Shown: positions 8,885 through 18,272 of the stretch, piece after piece | Position numbering within the stretch: position 1 is the first letter of the stretch | How the letters are laid out: the number at the start of each line of letters is the position of its first letter | Assembly: GCF_048381675.1 (NCBI RefSeq) | Contig: NZ_JBLWIS010000006.1 | Coordinates: forward strand, 1-64,000 | From: Advenella sp048381675 | Lineage (GTDB): Bacteria; Pseudomonadota; Gammaproteobacteria; Burkholderiales; Burkholderiaceae_B | Reading direction: 5' to 3' | DNA: 64,000 nucleotides | Translations under genes and position numbers: made by a program | Notes under the pieces: generated by a model | The model's database searches: none | The model's input: only the letters and a program-made list of their open reading frames with translations | Told to the model about the DNA's origin: nothing

Positions 8885-9244
8885 TTATCTTCCTGCAACA
8901 ACTTCGATGCCAACCGCATCACAATCGGCAAAAGCCATGGGTTTGCTGATCCTGAGCATGACTTTCTGGACCTCAGGGAAATCTTTCAGCAAACGGTTGG
9001 CGATCATGTCGCCCAGTGATTCAACCAGGTGAATGTGTGCACGGGTACATTCTTCGATAATGGCTTCACGTAGTTTGCGATAATCAAGAACGCTGCTGAT
9101 ATCGTTGTCATTCAGTTGTCTGGGGACATGAATATCTATTTCTGCATCAATATGCAGGGGTTGGGTTGCACGCAGCTCATGTTCAAGAATGCCAATACGG
9201 GCATCAAGGGCAAGGCGAGAGAAGAATATACGACGAGTTGACAT
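8885..9244 (-). CDS. folB: Dihydroneopterin aldolase FolB
   Basis: Folate-pathway enzyme that cleaves 7,8-dihydroneopterin to 6-hydroxymethyl-dihydropterin and glycolaldehyde. The product is 119 residues. Recognisable segments are ARIGILEHE near the N-terminus, SVLDYRKLRE in the middle, and HLVESLGDMIANRLL, which carries the conserved Glu. The ATG at 9244 is preferred to an in-frame TTG at 9271, which would add nine residues unlike the family. It heads the folB-ttcA-queF cluster, a common order in Burkholderiales, and is divergent from the FAD oxidoreductase. Confidence 0.92.
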   Translation of the reverse strand: MSTRRIFFSRLALDARIGILEHELRATQPLHIDAEIDIHVPRQLNDNDISSVLDYRKLREAIIEECTRAHIHLVESLGDMIANRLLKDFPEVQKVMLRISKPMAFADCDAVGIEVVAGR

Positions 9245-9401
9245 AGAATTAAGGTTAATATGTAGCGACAAAGAATAACGCGTTTTCTTTGCAATTTATC
9301 AAGGGCTTAATTGTAGTGGTTATCTCATTTGAAGAGGCTACAATGAGGCCTTCAAGGTAAAGAAAATCATTGATTTTTCATGGAAAAAAGGATTTGGCTT
9401 A

Positions 9402-10364
9402 ATGCAACCGGTTGTATATGATGCGATTGTGATTGGCGCAGGCCCTGCGGGCGCTTCTTGCGCAGTATGGCTTGCCCATTTGGGCTTTTCCCCGTTAATT
9501 CTTGATGCCTCTGAGCAGGTGGGGGGCTTGGCTGCACATAACCCCTTCGAAGATGCATGGAACGTAACCGCTCCCGGGTTGACCGGCGAAGAGGTGGCGG
9601 TGCAGATCAAGCGTAGCCTTGATGGTGCCAGGGTACCCGTACTATTGAAAATGCGGGTGGATAGGGTGGAGATTATCGAAGATCCCGGGCAGATCAATAC
9701 TTTGTTGAACAAGGCGGATAACCATGAAACAGCGGTTTTTCAAAAACTGTTTCGGGTTTACTTTGATGGTCATTCTCTCCTGTCACGCTTTGTGGTAGTG
9801 GCCAGTGGCGTCACCGCCCGTTTTCCAACCGAATTGGCCAATCAAAAATATGATCATGTCTTGGTTGGACCCGGCAGGCATATCTCGAAATATGAGTTTG
9901 CCAACAAGAAGGTCGCTGTCTTGGGAGGCGGTGACAATGCTTTTGAAAATGCCATTTTTGCGCAAAAAAGAGGCGCCTTGTCGGTGGATATTTATGCCCG
10001 TCATGTCAGGGCACAAAAACAATGGTTTGAATCCCTGGCACAAAACCGGATTCATACCGGAGAGTATGTGTTTGATCCGCTAGCCAGGACCGTAAACGGG
10101 CATCAGTATGATGTGGTTATGGTATTTTACGGCTGGCAGGCGCAGCTTAATGGCGTGGAAAGCCTGGGTCTTTCTTGCAGCGAAAAAGGCTATGTCAATA
10201 CAAATGTACATACCGCCGAAACGAATGTGCCGGGAGTGTATGCGATTGGGGAAGTGGCTAACCGCCATCATCCCTGTATCATTACGTCCATGGCAGACGG
10301 GGTAGTAGCCGCCAAGGCTATACAGCAGAGGCTGGAGCAGGAAGAACTTGAGTTGGTTCGCTAA
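9402..10364 (+). CDS. FAD/NAD(P)-dependent oxidoreductase, thioredoxin-reductase-like
   Basis: Protein of 320 residues with two Rossmann folds. An FAD-binding GAGPAG lies near residues 12-17 and an NAD(P)-binding GGGDNAFENA near 170-179. The C-terminal YAIGEVANRHHP places FAD as in thioredoxin reductase. The CxxC redox pair of true thioredoxin reductases is absent: the equivalent stretch reads ASGVTARFPTE. It is therefore more likely a ferredoxin/flavodoxin-NADP reductase-like enzyme or an orphan reductase. An AAAAGGA site precedes the start. It is convergent with btuF. The electron acceptor is unknown. Confidence 0.8.
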   Translation: MQPVVYDAIVIGAGPAGASCAVWLAHLGFSPLILDASEQVGGLAAHNPFEDAWNVTAPGLTGEEVAVQIKRSLDGARVPVLLKMRVDRVEIIEDPGQINTLLNKADNHETAVFQKLFRVYFDGHSLLSRFVVVASGVTARFPTELANQKYDHVLVGPGRHISKYEFANKKVAVLGGGDNAFENAIFAQKRGALSVDIYARHVRAQKQWFESLAQNRIHTGEYVFDPLARTVNGHQYDVVMVFYGWQAQLNGVESLGLSCSEKGYVNTNVHTAETNVPGVYAIGEVANRHHPCIITSMADGVVAAKAIQQRLEQEELELVR

Positions 10365-10371
10365 GCAAGAG

Positions 10372-11250
10372 CTAAGGGCGTGCGCTGGCACGAACCTGGT
10401 CTATAGACTTGCAAAGCCCGGGCAGGGCACGAATCAGCCGTGCTGTAGGGCGAAATAAAATATCGGGATGTTGGGTAACAATGTCCCGCTGTTCAAATGC
10501 AAACCCTTTGTTGTTGAAAAAGGCCAGTATGTCTTTGGGCGTTTCTTCCTTGGCAGCGCCAGCCAGTATGAGTTGTGGCCTGCGCTGCATAATGCTTTCC
10601 ATACTTACAATAGGAGAAGGGGTATTAAGGTCTTTGAAAATATTGTAGGCACCGCACACTTGCAGCATTTCATTCAGGATAGGCTTGCCCCCCAGCGTGT
10701 AAAGCGGCGTGTTACCTAAGAAAATATAAACAGGAACAAGGGTTCGGGCGCTGTATTCGTCACGGGTATGGCTAATGATTTCTTCCAGTTCATTAGCCAG
10801 TGGCCGGGTTTGTTCCAGCGTGCCGGCAAGCGTGGCAATTTGCAAAAGGTCTGCTGTGATGTCTGCCAGTTTTTCTGGCTGAAGAGACAAAACCGGTACC
10901 ATGCGTTCAGCCTGTTGAAGCCCTGAAACGGGCAAGCCACCAGAGGACCAGGCCACAACCAGGTCGGGTTTCAGGCTAAGCAATAACTCGGCATTGGGGC
11001 GCAGGCTGTCGCCAACACTGGGAATGTTGTTTGCTGCGGGTGGGTAGTTGCTGCCTTTGGCTACGCCAATCAGGTTTTCTTCAGCCTGAGCTGAAAATAT
11101 AAGTTCTGTAGCATGGGGCGACAGGCTAATAATACGCTTTGCCGTGTCCGGCAAGGGGGCGCTTAAAGTGCCTGCCCGGGTGGGCAGGGCAGCATTCCAT
11201 GAACCGGCCAGAAGGCAAATGCCGGTGAAAAGCCAGTGATGAAGCTTCAT
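10372..11250 (-). CDS. btuF: Cobalamin ABC transporter substrate-binding protein, BtuF-like
   Basis: Periplasmic binding protein of 292 residues, class III (helical backbone), with a signal peptide ending near residue 26. RIISLSPHATELIF and LKPDLVVAWSSGG are characteristic of BtuF and related corrinoid or haem binders. It lies 153 bases downstream of btuB on the same strand, which supports vitamin B12 as ligand. No btuC or btuD gene is in the window, so the inner-membrane permease and ATPase must be elsewhere. Haem or another corrinoid remains possible. Confidence 0.82.
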   Translation of the reverse strand: MKLHHWLFTGICLLAGSWNAALPTRAGTLSAPLPDTAKRIISLSPHATELIFSAQAEENLIGVAKGSNYPPAANNIPSVGDSLRPNAELLLSLKPDLVVAWSSGGLPVSGLQQAERMVPVLSLQPEKLADITADLLQIATLAGTLEQTRPLANELEEIISHTRDEYSARTLVPVYIFLGNTPLYTLGGKPILNEMLQVCGAYNIFKDLNTPSPIVSMESIMQRRPQLILAGAAKEETPKDILAFFNNKGFAFEQRDIVTQHPDILFRPTARLIRALPGLCKSIDQVRASARP

Positions 11251-11346
11251 GTTTTTGATCCGAAAAAGCCTGCTTGTATATATGCAGGTTCATGGTTTTC
11301 AAACCTGCAGACAGCTTGGGTGGTCCAGAAAATCCATCAGCCGATT

Positions 11347-11385
11347 CCGGTTCTCCCTGCCAATGAGATAGGCAGGGAGAACCGG
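11347..11385. repeat. Strong hairpin between btuB and btuF
   Basis: Perfect 15-base arms ccggttctccctgcc (11347-11361) and ggcagggagaaccgg (11371-11385) enclose a nine-base loop. It lies in the 153-base btuB-btuF gap. No T-run follows on the minus strand. It may stabilise the btuB message or attenuate btuF transcription. Confidence 0.5.
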
Positions 11386-11403
11386 AAACTCATGGCTAGC
11401 CTG

Positions 11404-13278
11404 TTACATGCGCCAAGCCAAGTTTAGAAATACATTGGAGCCCTGGGTATTGTATCCGTAGGCAGTATTGTATTTCTTGTCGGTTACATTGTTCCAGAAG
11501 ATCTGGCCCTGCAGGTTTTTGTTGAATTGGTAGGACGCATGCAGGTTGAGCAGGCCGTAGCCCCCCAGTTTTTTGGCATCAGTGTTATGTTTGTCATCAT
11601 AGCGTTTGCTGACAAATTGATAGCTGGCACCCAGTTCGGCATTGTCCAGCTTATGGGTAACCGAGAGACGATAAACCTGCTTCGCCCTGCGGACCAGGGT
11701 TTTTCCGCTGATGTCATCTTTGGGATTCAGGAAATCGGCGCCGGCGCTGAGCAGGGTGTTGCCAAACTGGTGGGAGGCTTCCAGTGACAGGCCGCGAATC
11801 GTGGCTTTTTCTGTATTTTCAGAGGTGCAGTTGAACATCGCATCGCATACGTAAGGATTGATCAGGTCTCTGAATTTGTTCTGGAAGATCACCAGGCCTA
11901 GTTGGGTGTCATCGCTTTGGTAGCGCAGGCTGGCCTCGATGTTTTTGGATTTCTCCGGTTTCAGGTTGGGATTGCCCTGGTAGCCCCAGCTAAGTGGCGT
12001 GTACAGGTCGGCAAAGGTTGGTGCACGAAACCCGGTGCTGGCTGCGACTCCCAGCTTGAGCGAAGAGGTCAGGTCGTAGTCATAGCCCAGGCTACCTGTG
12101 GTTTTGTCGCCATAACCGGAAATATTGTCGTTGCGGACGCTGGCCTGCAAGTGATGACGGTCAAAATCACCCCGGTAGATCAGGCCAATCGCATTGGTGT
12201 CACGGTGTTGGCGGGTTAAGATGGAAGTGCCACCTGCCCGTTCGTCAAGGTGCTCCAGTACCAGTGAGAGTGAATTGTTCTTGTCTAGCTTAAGGTTGTT
12301 TTGCCAGCTGTATTGGCGCTGGATGGTCCCTAATTCGGAGCGGCCATAAGAGGCTTGGGAGTCATAGTCGCTTTTGCTGTAGCCAAAACTCAGGATGCTT
12401 TCCCAGTTATCGGTGATTTGATTGGTACTGCTTAGTGTATACGCTTGCTGGCGGGTAATGCCGTAGGTATCCGCATAATACTCTCCGGAATCAAAGTCAC
12501 CATGGTTATAGCCATGCAGGAAAGTCAGGTCAACCCGCTGGCCGGGATTCCATTCATAACCCAACGAACCGGTCAGGCTGGTTTGGGTATAGCCATCGTC
12601 ATCGGGATTGTAAGTGTAAGGGCCTGAGTCAGGATTGGTGGCATTAAAGCCGTCGCTGGATGCATAGCTGGCTGCCAGGCTATAGTTCCAATTATTTTGT
12701 GCCCCGGAAAAACCGAAACCGGCCTTGAACGTGCTGTCGGTGCCGACTCCAAAATTGCCAAAGGCACTGAAGGGGCGGTCTTGTCCGCCGGGTTTGGTAA
12801 TGATGTTAATCACGCCACCCATGGCGTTCGACCCATACAGGCTGCTGGCTGCACCACGAATGATTTCAATCCGTTCAATGGTACTGGGGTCAATGGCTGA
12901 CCAGTGAGTGGAGCCTGACATGTTGTCATTGATGCGCATGCCATTGACCATGACCAGCGATTGCTGGGGGCTTGCGCCACGCATATAAACGCCAGAAAGC
13001 GTTTGTGGCCCACCCGAGTTATAGATTTGAAGACCCGGCTGCCTGGACAGAATATCAGTCAGGGGTTGCATGCCGGAATTTTGCAGTGTTTCAGCCTGAA
13101 TTACTGTCACATCACCAATGACCTTATCCAGCGGCTGCGTCATGCGGGCAGGGGTGGCAACAATGGTGTCCAGGACAGTGGGATTAACGGCAGGGCTGGT
13201 TGGGGTTTGGGCAAAAAGCAATGTCGGTGCGAAACAGGCAGTCAGTGCCAGCGCACGAGGGTGGAGCGTAAAATTCAT
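11404..13278 (-). CDS. btuB: TonB-dependent vitamin B12 receptor BtuB
   Basis: Outer-membrane receptor of 624 residues with a signal peptide ending in LLFAQ near residue 24. A TonB-box-like TVLDTIVATPAR follows. The plug domain carries RQPGLQIYNSGG and ERIEIIRGAASSLYGSNAMGG, motifs shared with BtuB. The 22-strand barrel ends in the aromatic-rich NVFLNLAWRM. Ligand assignment rests on the cobalamin riboswitch directly upstream and btuF downstream. GAAGG about 8 bases before the ATG is a good ribosome-binding site. The divergent neighbour is B12-dependent metH. Confidence 0.93.
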   Translation of the reverse strand: MNFTLHPRALALTACFAPTLLFAQTPTSPAVNPTVLDTIVATPARMTQPLDKVIGDVTVIQAETLQNSGMQPLTDILSRQPGLQIYNSGGPQTLSGVYMRGASPQQSLVMVNGMRINDNMSGSTHWSAIDPSTIERIEIIRGAASSLYGSNAMGGVINIITKPGGQDRPFSAFGNFGVGTDSTFKAGFGFSGAQNNWNYSLAASYASSDGFNATNPDSGPYTYNPDDDGYTQTSLTGSLGYEWNPGQRVDLTFLHGYNHGDFDSGEYYADTYGITRQQAYTLSSTNQITDNWESILSFGYSKSDYDSQASYGRSELGTIQRQYSWQNNLKLDKNNSLSLVLEHLDERAGGTSILTRQHRDTNAIGLIYRGDFDRHHLQASVRNDNISGYGDKTTGSLGYDYDLTSSLKLGVAASTGFRAPTFADLYTPLSWGYQGNPNLKPEKSKNIEASLRYQSDDTQLGLVIFQNKFRDLINPYVCDAMFNCTSENTEKATIRGLSLEASHQFGNTLLSAGADFLNPKDDISGKTLVRRAKQVYRLSVTHKLDNAELGASYQFVSKRYDDKHNTDAKKLGGYGLLNLHASYQFNKNLQGQIFWNNVTDKKYNTAYGYNTQGSNVFLNLAWRM

Positions 13279-13295
13279 TTAAATGGCCTTCACAA

Positions 13296-13315
13296 TATGT
13301 GCGACCCCGCACATA
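13296..13315 (-). promoter_or_regulatory. Hairpin at the btuB ribosome-binding site (riboswitch expression platform)
   Basis: Perfect 8-base arms tatgtgcg (13296-13303) and cgcacata (13308-13315) with a four-base loop lie between the cobalamin aptamer and the btuB ribosome-binding site. The position suits a translational expression platform. There is no T-run, so transcription termination is unlikely. Confidence 0.5.
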
Positions 13316-13335
13316 GGAATTGGAGAATGTTTATT

Positions 13336-13492
13336 GTTTGGCTGGTATCGGGCTGGTTGCGGGTAATTGAATACCTGGCAGCTTACCGTTGCGGGGGCAG
13401 CACAGGCTGAATATGACGGTGTAGTGAAGTGACCGGCTTTATTTCCTGTTTCCCATTTAACTTTCACAGATACGAACGACCTGAAAGCACCT
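13336..13492 (-). ncRNA. Cobalamin riboswitch upstream of btuB
   Basis: Read on the minus strand, the leader has the class-defining pieces in order: GGTGCTTTCAGG at the 5' side, TTAAATGGGAAACAGG, the conserved core GCTGCCCCCGCAACGGTAA (centred near 13385-13405), and CAGCCCGATACCAGCC at the 3' side, closing P1. These match the B12-box consensus by eye. Bound adenosylcobalamin would repress btuB. The aptamer ends about 57 bases before the start codon, leaving room for the hairpin near the ribosome-binding site. Confidence 0.93.
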
Positions 13493-13571
13493 TGCAATAA
13501 GGGCGATACTGTAACACAGCCATAATATTTAGTACACTAACGGCCATGACAATTTAATTTTCAGGTCCAAC

Positions 13572-16500
13572 GTGTCTTATCCTAAACTTCCATATCCGCT
13601 TTCCGCCTATACAAAGGGTGCCGAATTTGTACGTCAGCTGGGTTCCGGCCGCATTCTTGTCCTTGATGGCGCCATGGGAACCATGATCCAGCAATATAAA
13701 CTTGGCGAATCCGATTTTCGTGGTGAGCGGTTTGCTGATCATGGCAAGGATGTAAAGGGCAATAACGAGCTCTTGTCACTGGTGCGTCCCGACCTTATTC
13801 TGGATATCCATCGCAAGTATCTGGCCGCAGGTGCCGATGTGATTGAAACCAATACATTCGGAGCAACAGCGGTTGCCCAGGGTGACTATGATTTAGCCAG
13901 CCTGGCCTATGAGTTGAACCTTGAATCGGCCAAGCTGGCGCGTCAGGCCTGTGATGAGTTCAGCACGGCCAAACATCCGCGTTTTGTGGCGGGTGCATTG
14001 GGCCCACAGCCCAAGACGGCTTCCATTTCTCCCGATGTGAATGACCCGGGTGCGCGCAATATTACTTTCGAGGAATTGGCCGAGGCCTATACCGAACAAT
14101 TAAATGGTCTGCTTGATGGTGATATTGATATTGTCCTGATTGAAACCATTTTCGATACCCTGAATGCCAAAGCTGCCATCTTTGCGGTGGAAAACGTCTT
14201 CGAAGCACGTGGCGTACGCCTGCCTGTCATGATTTCAGGCACGGTGACCGATGCTTCCGGACGTATCCTTTCCGGGCAAACCGTCGAAGCTTTCTGGAAC
14301 TCGATCCGCCATGCCCGTCCTGTTACGATTGGATTGAACTGTGCGCTGGGAGCAGCACTGATGCGCCCCTACGTGGCCGAGCTTTCAAAACTTAGCGATA
14401 CCTATGTTTGTGTGTACCCCAATGCGGGTCTGCCCAATCCCATGAGCGATACCGGCTTTGATGAGACACCTGCCGACACCTCTTCTTTGCTGGCAGAGTT
14501 TGCCCGGGCCGGTTTTGTGAATATGGTGGGTGGCTGTTGCGGTACTACGCCCGAGCATATTCAGGCGATTGCGCAAAGCGTGAAGAGCCTGCCAGCCCGT
14601 GAAGTGCCTCTGGTGCCAGTTAAAACCCGCCTGTCTGGCCTGGAAGCACTGAATATTGATGATGATTCTTTGTTTATCAACGTTGGCGAGCGGACCAACG
14701 TAACGGGTAGCAAGGCATTCTTGCGCCTGATTCGTGAAGAAAAGTTTGATGAGGCGCTGTCAGTGGCCCGTCAACAGGTGGAAAACGGTGCGCAAATTAT
14801 TGATATCAACATGGATGAAGCCATGTTGGACTCCAAAGCCAATATGCGCCGGTTCCTGAATTTGATAGCCTCCGAACCGGATATCGCCCGTGTGCCTGTC
14901 ATGATTGACAGCTCCAAATGGGAAGTCATTGAGGAGGGCTTGAAGTGCGTACAGGGTAAGCCAATCGTCAACTCTATTTCCATGAAAGAAGGCGAAGAAG
15001 CTTTTCTTGAGCATGCCCGTTTGTGCCGTAAATACGGGGCAGCCGTGGTCGTGATGGCCTTTGATGAACAGGGCCAGGCGGATACCCTGCAACGACGTAA
15101 GGATATTTGTGGCAAGGCCTATCGCTTGCTAACCGAAGAGCTGGATTTTCCGGCCGAGGATATTATTTTTGACCCCAACGTCTTTGCCGTAGCTACTGGT
15201 TTGGATGAACATAACAATTATGGCCTTGATTTTATCGATGCCGTTAAATGGATTCATGAGAACCTGCCTCATGCCCGAATTTCTGGTGGTATTTCCAACG
15301 TAAGTTTCTCGTTCCGTGGCAACGAAGCGATGCGAGAGGCGATTCATACCGTTTTCCTTTACTACGCGATTCGTGAAGGCTTAACGATGGGTATTGTGAA
15401 TGCCGGCATGTTGGGCGTGTATGCCGACCTTGATCCTAAAATCAAGGATCTGGTTGAAGACGTTATTTTGAATCGTGCCTCTCCGCTGGGTAAAACCGAT
15501 CCTGCCGATGAACGGACACCAACTGAAAGGCTGGTTGAGTTTGCCGAAACCGTCAAGGGTGGCAGTGGTGCTAAAAAAGTGGAAGATTTGGCCTGGCGTG
15601 AACAGGATGTTGAAAAGCGCCTGGCTCATTCGCTGGTGCATGGCATTACCACGTTTATTGTTGAAGACACTGAAGAAATCCGCCAGAGGATTGCCGAACG
15701 CGGAGGACGTCCCATCGAGGTCATTGAAGGTCCCTTGATGGATGGCATGAATATTGTGGGCGATCTTTTTGGTGCCGGTAAAATGTTTTTGCCACAGGTG
15801 GTCAAGTCTGCCCGAGTCATGAAGCAGGCCGTGGCGCATCTGGTGCCTTACATTGAAGAAGAAAAGCGGCAGATTGAAGCCCAAGGGGGTGATGTCCGCG
15901 CTAAAGGAAAAATGGTGATTGCCACTGTAAAAGGCGATGTGCACGATATTGGCAAGAATATTGTGGCCGTGGTCATGCAGTGCAATAACTTTGAAGTCGT
16001 GAACATGGGCGTGATGGTGCCTTGTGCCGAGATCCTGGCCAAGGCCAAGGAAGAGAATGCCGATATCGTTGGCTTGTCGGGCCTTATTACACCCAGCCTG
16101 GAAGAAATGGCTTATGTGGCCTCTGAAATGCAGCGTGATCCCTATTTCCGTGAGCGGAATATTCCACTCATGATTGGTGGCGCCACGACCAGTCGGGTTC
16201 ATACCGCGGTTAAAATTGCCCCCCATTATGACGGCCCGGTCGTTTACACCGCCGATGCCAGCCGTGCTGTTGGCGTGGCTACACAACTGGTGTCCGAGCA
16301 GGCCGAATCCTTTATTCGTGAAACGGCTGAAGAATACGAAAAAGTGCGGGAGCGCCATGCCAACCGGAAAGCCACGCCGATTATTCCGCTGTTGGAAGCC
16401 CGCAAGGCCAAGCCACAAATTGACTGGCAAAACTACACCCCGCCCAAGCCTAAATTCATTGGCCGTCGTACGTTCAAGCAGTATGATTTAAGTGAAATTG

Positions 16501-17351
16501 AAAAATTCATCGACTGGACGCCGTTTTTCCAGACTTGGGGCTTATTTGGGCAGTTTCCGGCTATTCTAGATGACAAGGTAGTGGGTGAGCAGGCCCGTAA
16601 GCTTTATGAAGATGGCAAGGCCATGCTGAAAAAGGTTATTGAAGGCCGTTGGTTGACCGCCAGTGGCGTGGTGGCGTTTTACCCAGCCAATACGGTTAAC
16701 CATGAAGACATTGAGGTTTATAAAGATGAGTCCCGTTCCGAGGTCCTCTTTACCTGGCGTAACCTGCGCCAGCAAACCGCCAAGCGTGAAGGGGTGGACA
16801 ACAAGTGTCTGGCCGACTTCATCGCCCCCAAAGAAAGTGGTGTTAAAGACTATATTGGCTTTTTTGCCGTAACCGGTGGCTTGGGCATTGAGGTCCATGA
16901 AAAGCGCTTCGAGCAGGAGATGGATGATTATTCCAGCATCATGCTCAAGGCACTGGGCGATCGTCTGGCAGAAGGCCTGGCTGAATGCCTGCATGCCCGG
17001 GTACGGAAAGACCTGTGGGGTTATGTGCCCGATGAATCACTCGGCAATGAAGAAGTCATCGCGGAAAAATACCAGGGTATCCGTCCTGCTCCGGGCTATC
17101 CGGCGTGTCCTGAACATACCGTCAAACGGGCCATGTTTGATGTCTTGCAGCCCGAGGAAATCGGCATGCAGCTAACCGAAAGCCTGGCCATGTATCCGGC
17201 ATCCAGCGTTTCCGGTTTCTATTTAAGCCATCCACAGTCCTCCTATTTTAATGTGGGCAATATAGGTGAGGACCAATTGAAGGATTATGTTGAACGCAGT
17301 GGCCTTGATGAAGAGGAAGTGCGCAAGGCCCTGATGAGCAGTCTTGGGTAA
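13572..17351 (+). CDS. metH: Cobalamin-dependent methionine synthase MetH
   Basis: Transfers a methyl group from methyltetrahydrofolate through cobalamin to homocysteine. It is full length at 1259 residues. The homocysteine domain (about 20-345) has zinc cysteines in GLNCALG and GGCCGTTPEH. The pterin domain follows (about 360-650). The cap and B12 domains (about 670-920) carry GDVHDIGKN with the axial histidine near H791. The reactivation domain (about 940-1259) has RPAPGYPACPEH near 1171 for S-adenosylmethionine. The start is GTG at 13572 with TCAGG upstream. It is divergent from riboswitch-controlled btuB and 8 bases ahead of a regulator gene. Confidence 0.97.
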   Translation: MSYPKLPYPLSAYTKGAEFVRQLGSGRILVLDGAMGTMIQQYKLGESDFRGERFADHGKDVKGNNELLSLVRPDLILDIHRKYLAAGADVIETNTFGATAVAQGDYDLASLAYELNLESAKLARQACDEFSTAKHPRFVAGALGPQPKTASISPDVNDPGARNITFEELAEAYTEQLNGLLDGDIDIVLIETIFDTLNAKAAIFAVENVFEARGVRLPVMISGTVTDASGRILSGQTVEAFWNSIRHARPVTIGLNCALGAALMRPYVAELSKLSDTYVCVYPNAGLPNPMSDTGFDETPADTSSLLAEFARAGFVNMVGGCCGTTPEHIQAIAQSVKSLPAREVPLVPVKTRLSGLEALNIDDDSLFINVGERTNVTGSKAFLRLIREEKFDEALSVARQQVENGAQIIDINMDEAMLDSKANMRRFLNLIASEPDIARVPVMIDSSKWEVIEEGLKCVQGKPIVNSISMKEGEEAFLEHARLCRKYGAAVVVMAFDEQGQADTLQRRKDICGKAYRLLTEELDFPAEDIIFDPNVFAVATGLDEHNNYGLDFIDAVKWIHENLPHARISGGISNVSFSFRGNEAMREAIHTVFLYYAIREGLTMGIVNAGMLGVYADLDPKIKDLVEDVILNRASPLGKTDPADERTPTERLVEFAETVKGGSGAKKVEDLAWREQDVEKRLAHSLVHGITTFIVEDTEEIRQRIAERGGRPIEVIEGPLMDGMNIVGDLFGAGKMFLPQVVKSARVMKQAVAHLVPYIEEEKRQIEAQGGDVRAKGKMVIATVKGDVHDIGKNIVAVVMQCNNFEVVNMGVMVPCAEILAKAKEENADIVGLSGLITPSLEEMAYVASEMQRDPYFRERNIPLMIGGATTSRVHTAVKIAPHYDGPVVYTADASRAVGVATQLVSEQAESFIRETAEEYEKVRERHANRKATPIIPLLEARKAKPQIDWQNYTPPKPKFIGRRTFKQYDLSEIEKFIDWTPFFQTWGLFGQFPAILDDKVVGEQARKLYEDGKAMLKKVIEGRWLTASGVVAFYPANTVNHEDIEVYKDESRSEVLFTWRNLRQQTAKREGVDNKCLADFIAPKESGVKDYIGFFAVTGGLGIEVHEKRFEQEMDDYSSIMLKALGDRLAEGLAECLHARVRKDLWGYVPDESLGNEEVIAEKYQGIRPAPGYPACPEHTVKRAMFDVLQPEEIGMQLTESLAMYPASSVSGFYLSHPQSSYFNVGNIGEDQLKDYVERSGLDEEEVRKALMSSLG

Positions 17352-17359
17352 AACCGGCC

Positions 17360-18157
17360 ATGGTTACCAAGTCCGGAGTACCGGCCAATAAACAGGTGTT
17401 GGGCGAATTCGTTCGTAATGCCCGTTCCAGGGTAACACCCCAAATGGCCGGACTCAGCCATGGGCAGCGTCGTCGCACCCCGGGACTGCGCCGAGAAGAG
17501 GTTGCACAACTATGTGATATTAGTGTCACTTGGTATACCTGGATCGAGCAGGGGCGCGATGTCTCCGTTTCCAGTGCAGTATGGTCCCGCCTGGCCGATG
17601 TCCTGCATATGACCAAGGCGGAGCGGGCCTACCTGTTTGAGTTGGCTGAAGTGACTGATCCGGACCACGGCAAAGCACAGCATGGCAGCCTGCCTTTATC
17701 GCTGCAGGCTTGCGTCAATAATTGTGCCGGGCCGGCTTATATCCTTGATCGTTGCTGGAATATCCTGTTTTTCAATCAGCCACTGGATACGCTTTTCAAT
17801 CATTGGCCCAGTTGCCAGCAAGCGCCAAATTTACTCCGCTTCATTTTTCAAAACCCTGATGCCTCCAAGGTGGTCGTTAATTGGGAGCAACGCGCGCGCC
17901 GTTCGGTCGCCGAATTCAGGGCCGATATTGGTGCCCATCTAGATGAACCGGATATCAGCCAGATTATTGAGGAATTACTGGCCTCCAGCGAACTGTTCCA
18001 GCATTGGTGGTCAAGACAGGCGGTGGTTGAGCGTGAGGGCGGGGTACGTGAGTTCATGAATCCGGAAAAGGGCTATCTGGAGTTTGAGCAGATTACCTTC
18101 AGGCTGGCTACCCATCAGGATTACAAGCTGGTGATGTTATTGATAAAACCCGATTAA
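17360..18157 (+). CDS. Helix-turn-helix regulator with MmyB-like ligand domain
   Basis: Protein of 265 residues. The N-terminal Xre-type HTH (about 10-75) contains RTPGLRREEVAQL and WYTWIEQG, signatures of the MmyB/helix_turn_helix_XRE group. The C-terminal half (about 105-260) matches the MmyB-like PAS-type ligand domain, with NILFFNQPLDTLF and MNPEKGYLEFEQITF. In the family this domain is thought to bind fatty-acid-like ligands. The gene begins 8 bases after the metH stop with no promoter between them, so it is probably co-transcribed with metH. Its targets are unknown. Confidence 0.85.
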   Translation: MVTKSGVPANKQVLGEFVRNARSRVTPQMAGLSHGQRRRTPGLRREEVAQLCDISVTWYTWIEQGRDVSVSSAVWSRLADVLHMTKAERAYLFELAEVTDPDHGKAQHGSLPLSLQACVNNCAGPAYILDRCWNILFFNQPLDTLFNHWPSCQQAPNLLRFIFQNPDASKVVVNWEQRARRSVAEFRADIGAHLDEPDISQIIEELLASSELFQHWWSRQAVVEREGGVREFMNPEKGYLEFEQITFRLATHQDYKLVMLLIKPD

Positions 18158-18233
18158 CGCCACACCATCAAATATTCTACAAATTATTGCGGATTGTTAT
18201 TAAAATGTAGATATTGACCATCCTTCTTAATAT

Positions 18234-18272
18234 AAAAAACCATTGCAAACCAACAAGATAGTGGTTTTTTTG
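18234..18272 (+). terminator. Intrinsic terminator after the metH-regulator pair
   Basis: Arms aaaaaacca (18234-18242) and tggtttttt (18262-18270) pair perfectly; the T-run is part of the 3' arm. It lies about 75 bases after the regulator's stop codon. The stem is AT-rich, so strength is moderate. Confidence 0.5.

Noticed and set aside
13279..13497. 72-codon minus-strand ORF upstream of btuB
   Set aside because: It coincides with the cobalamin riboswitch, whose conserved RNA elements explain the sequence better than a protein does.
15381..16430. 349-codon minus-strand ORF inside metH
   Set aside because: It is antisense to conserved MetH domains. Its His/Phe/Gly-rich composition is typical of shadow frames.
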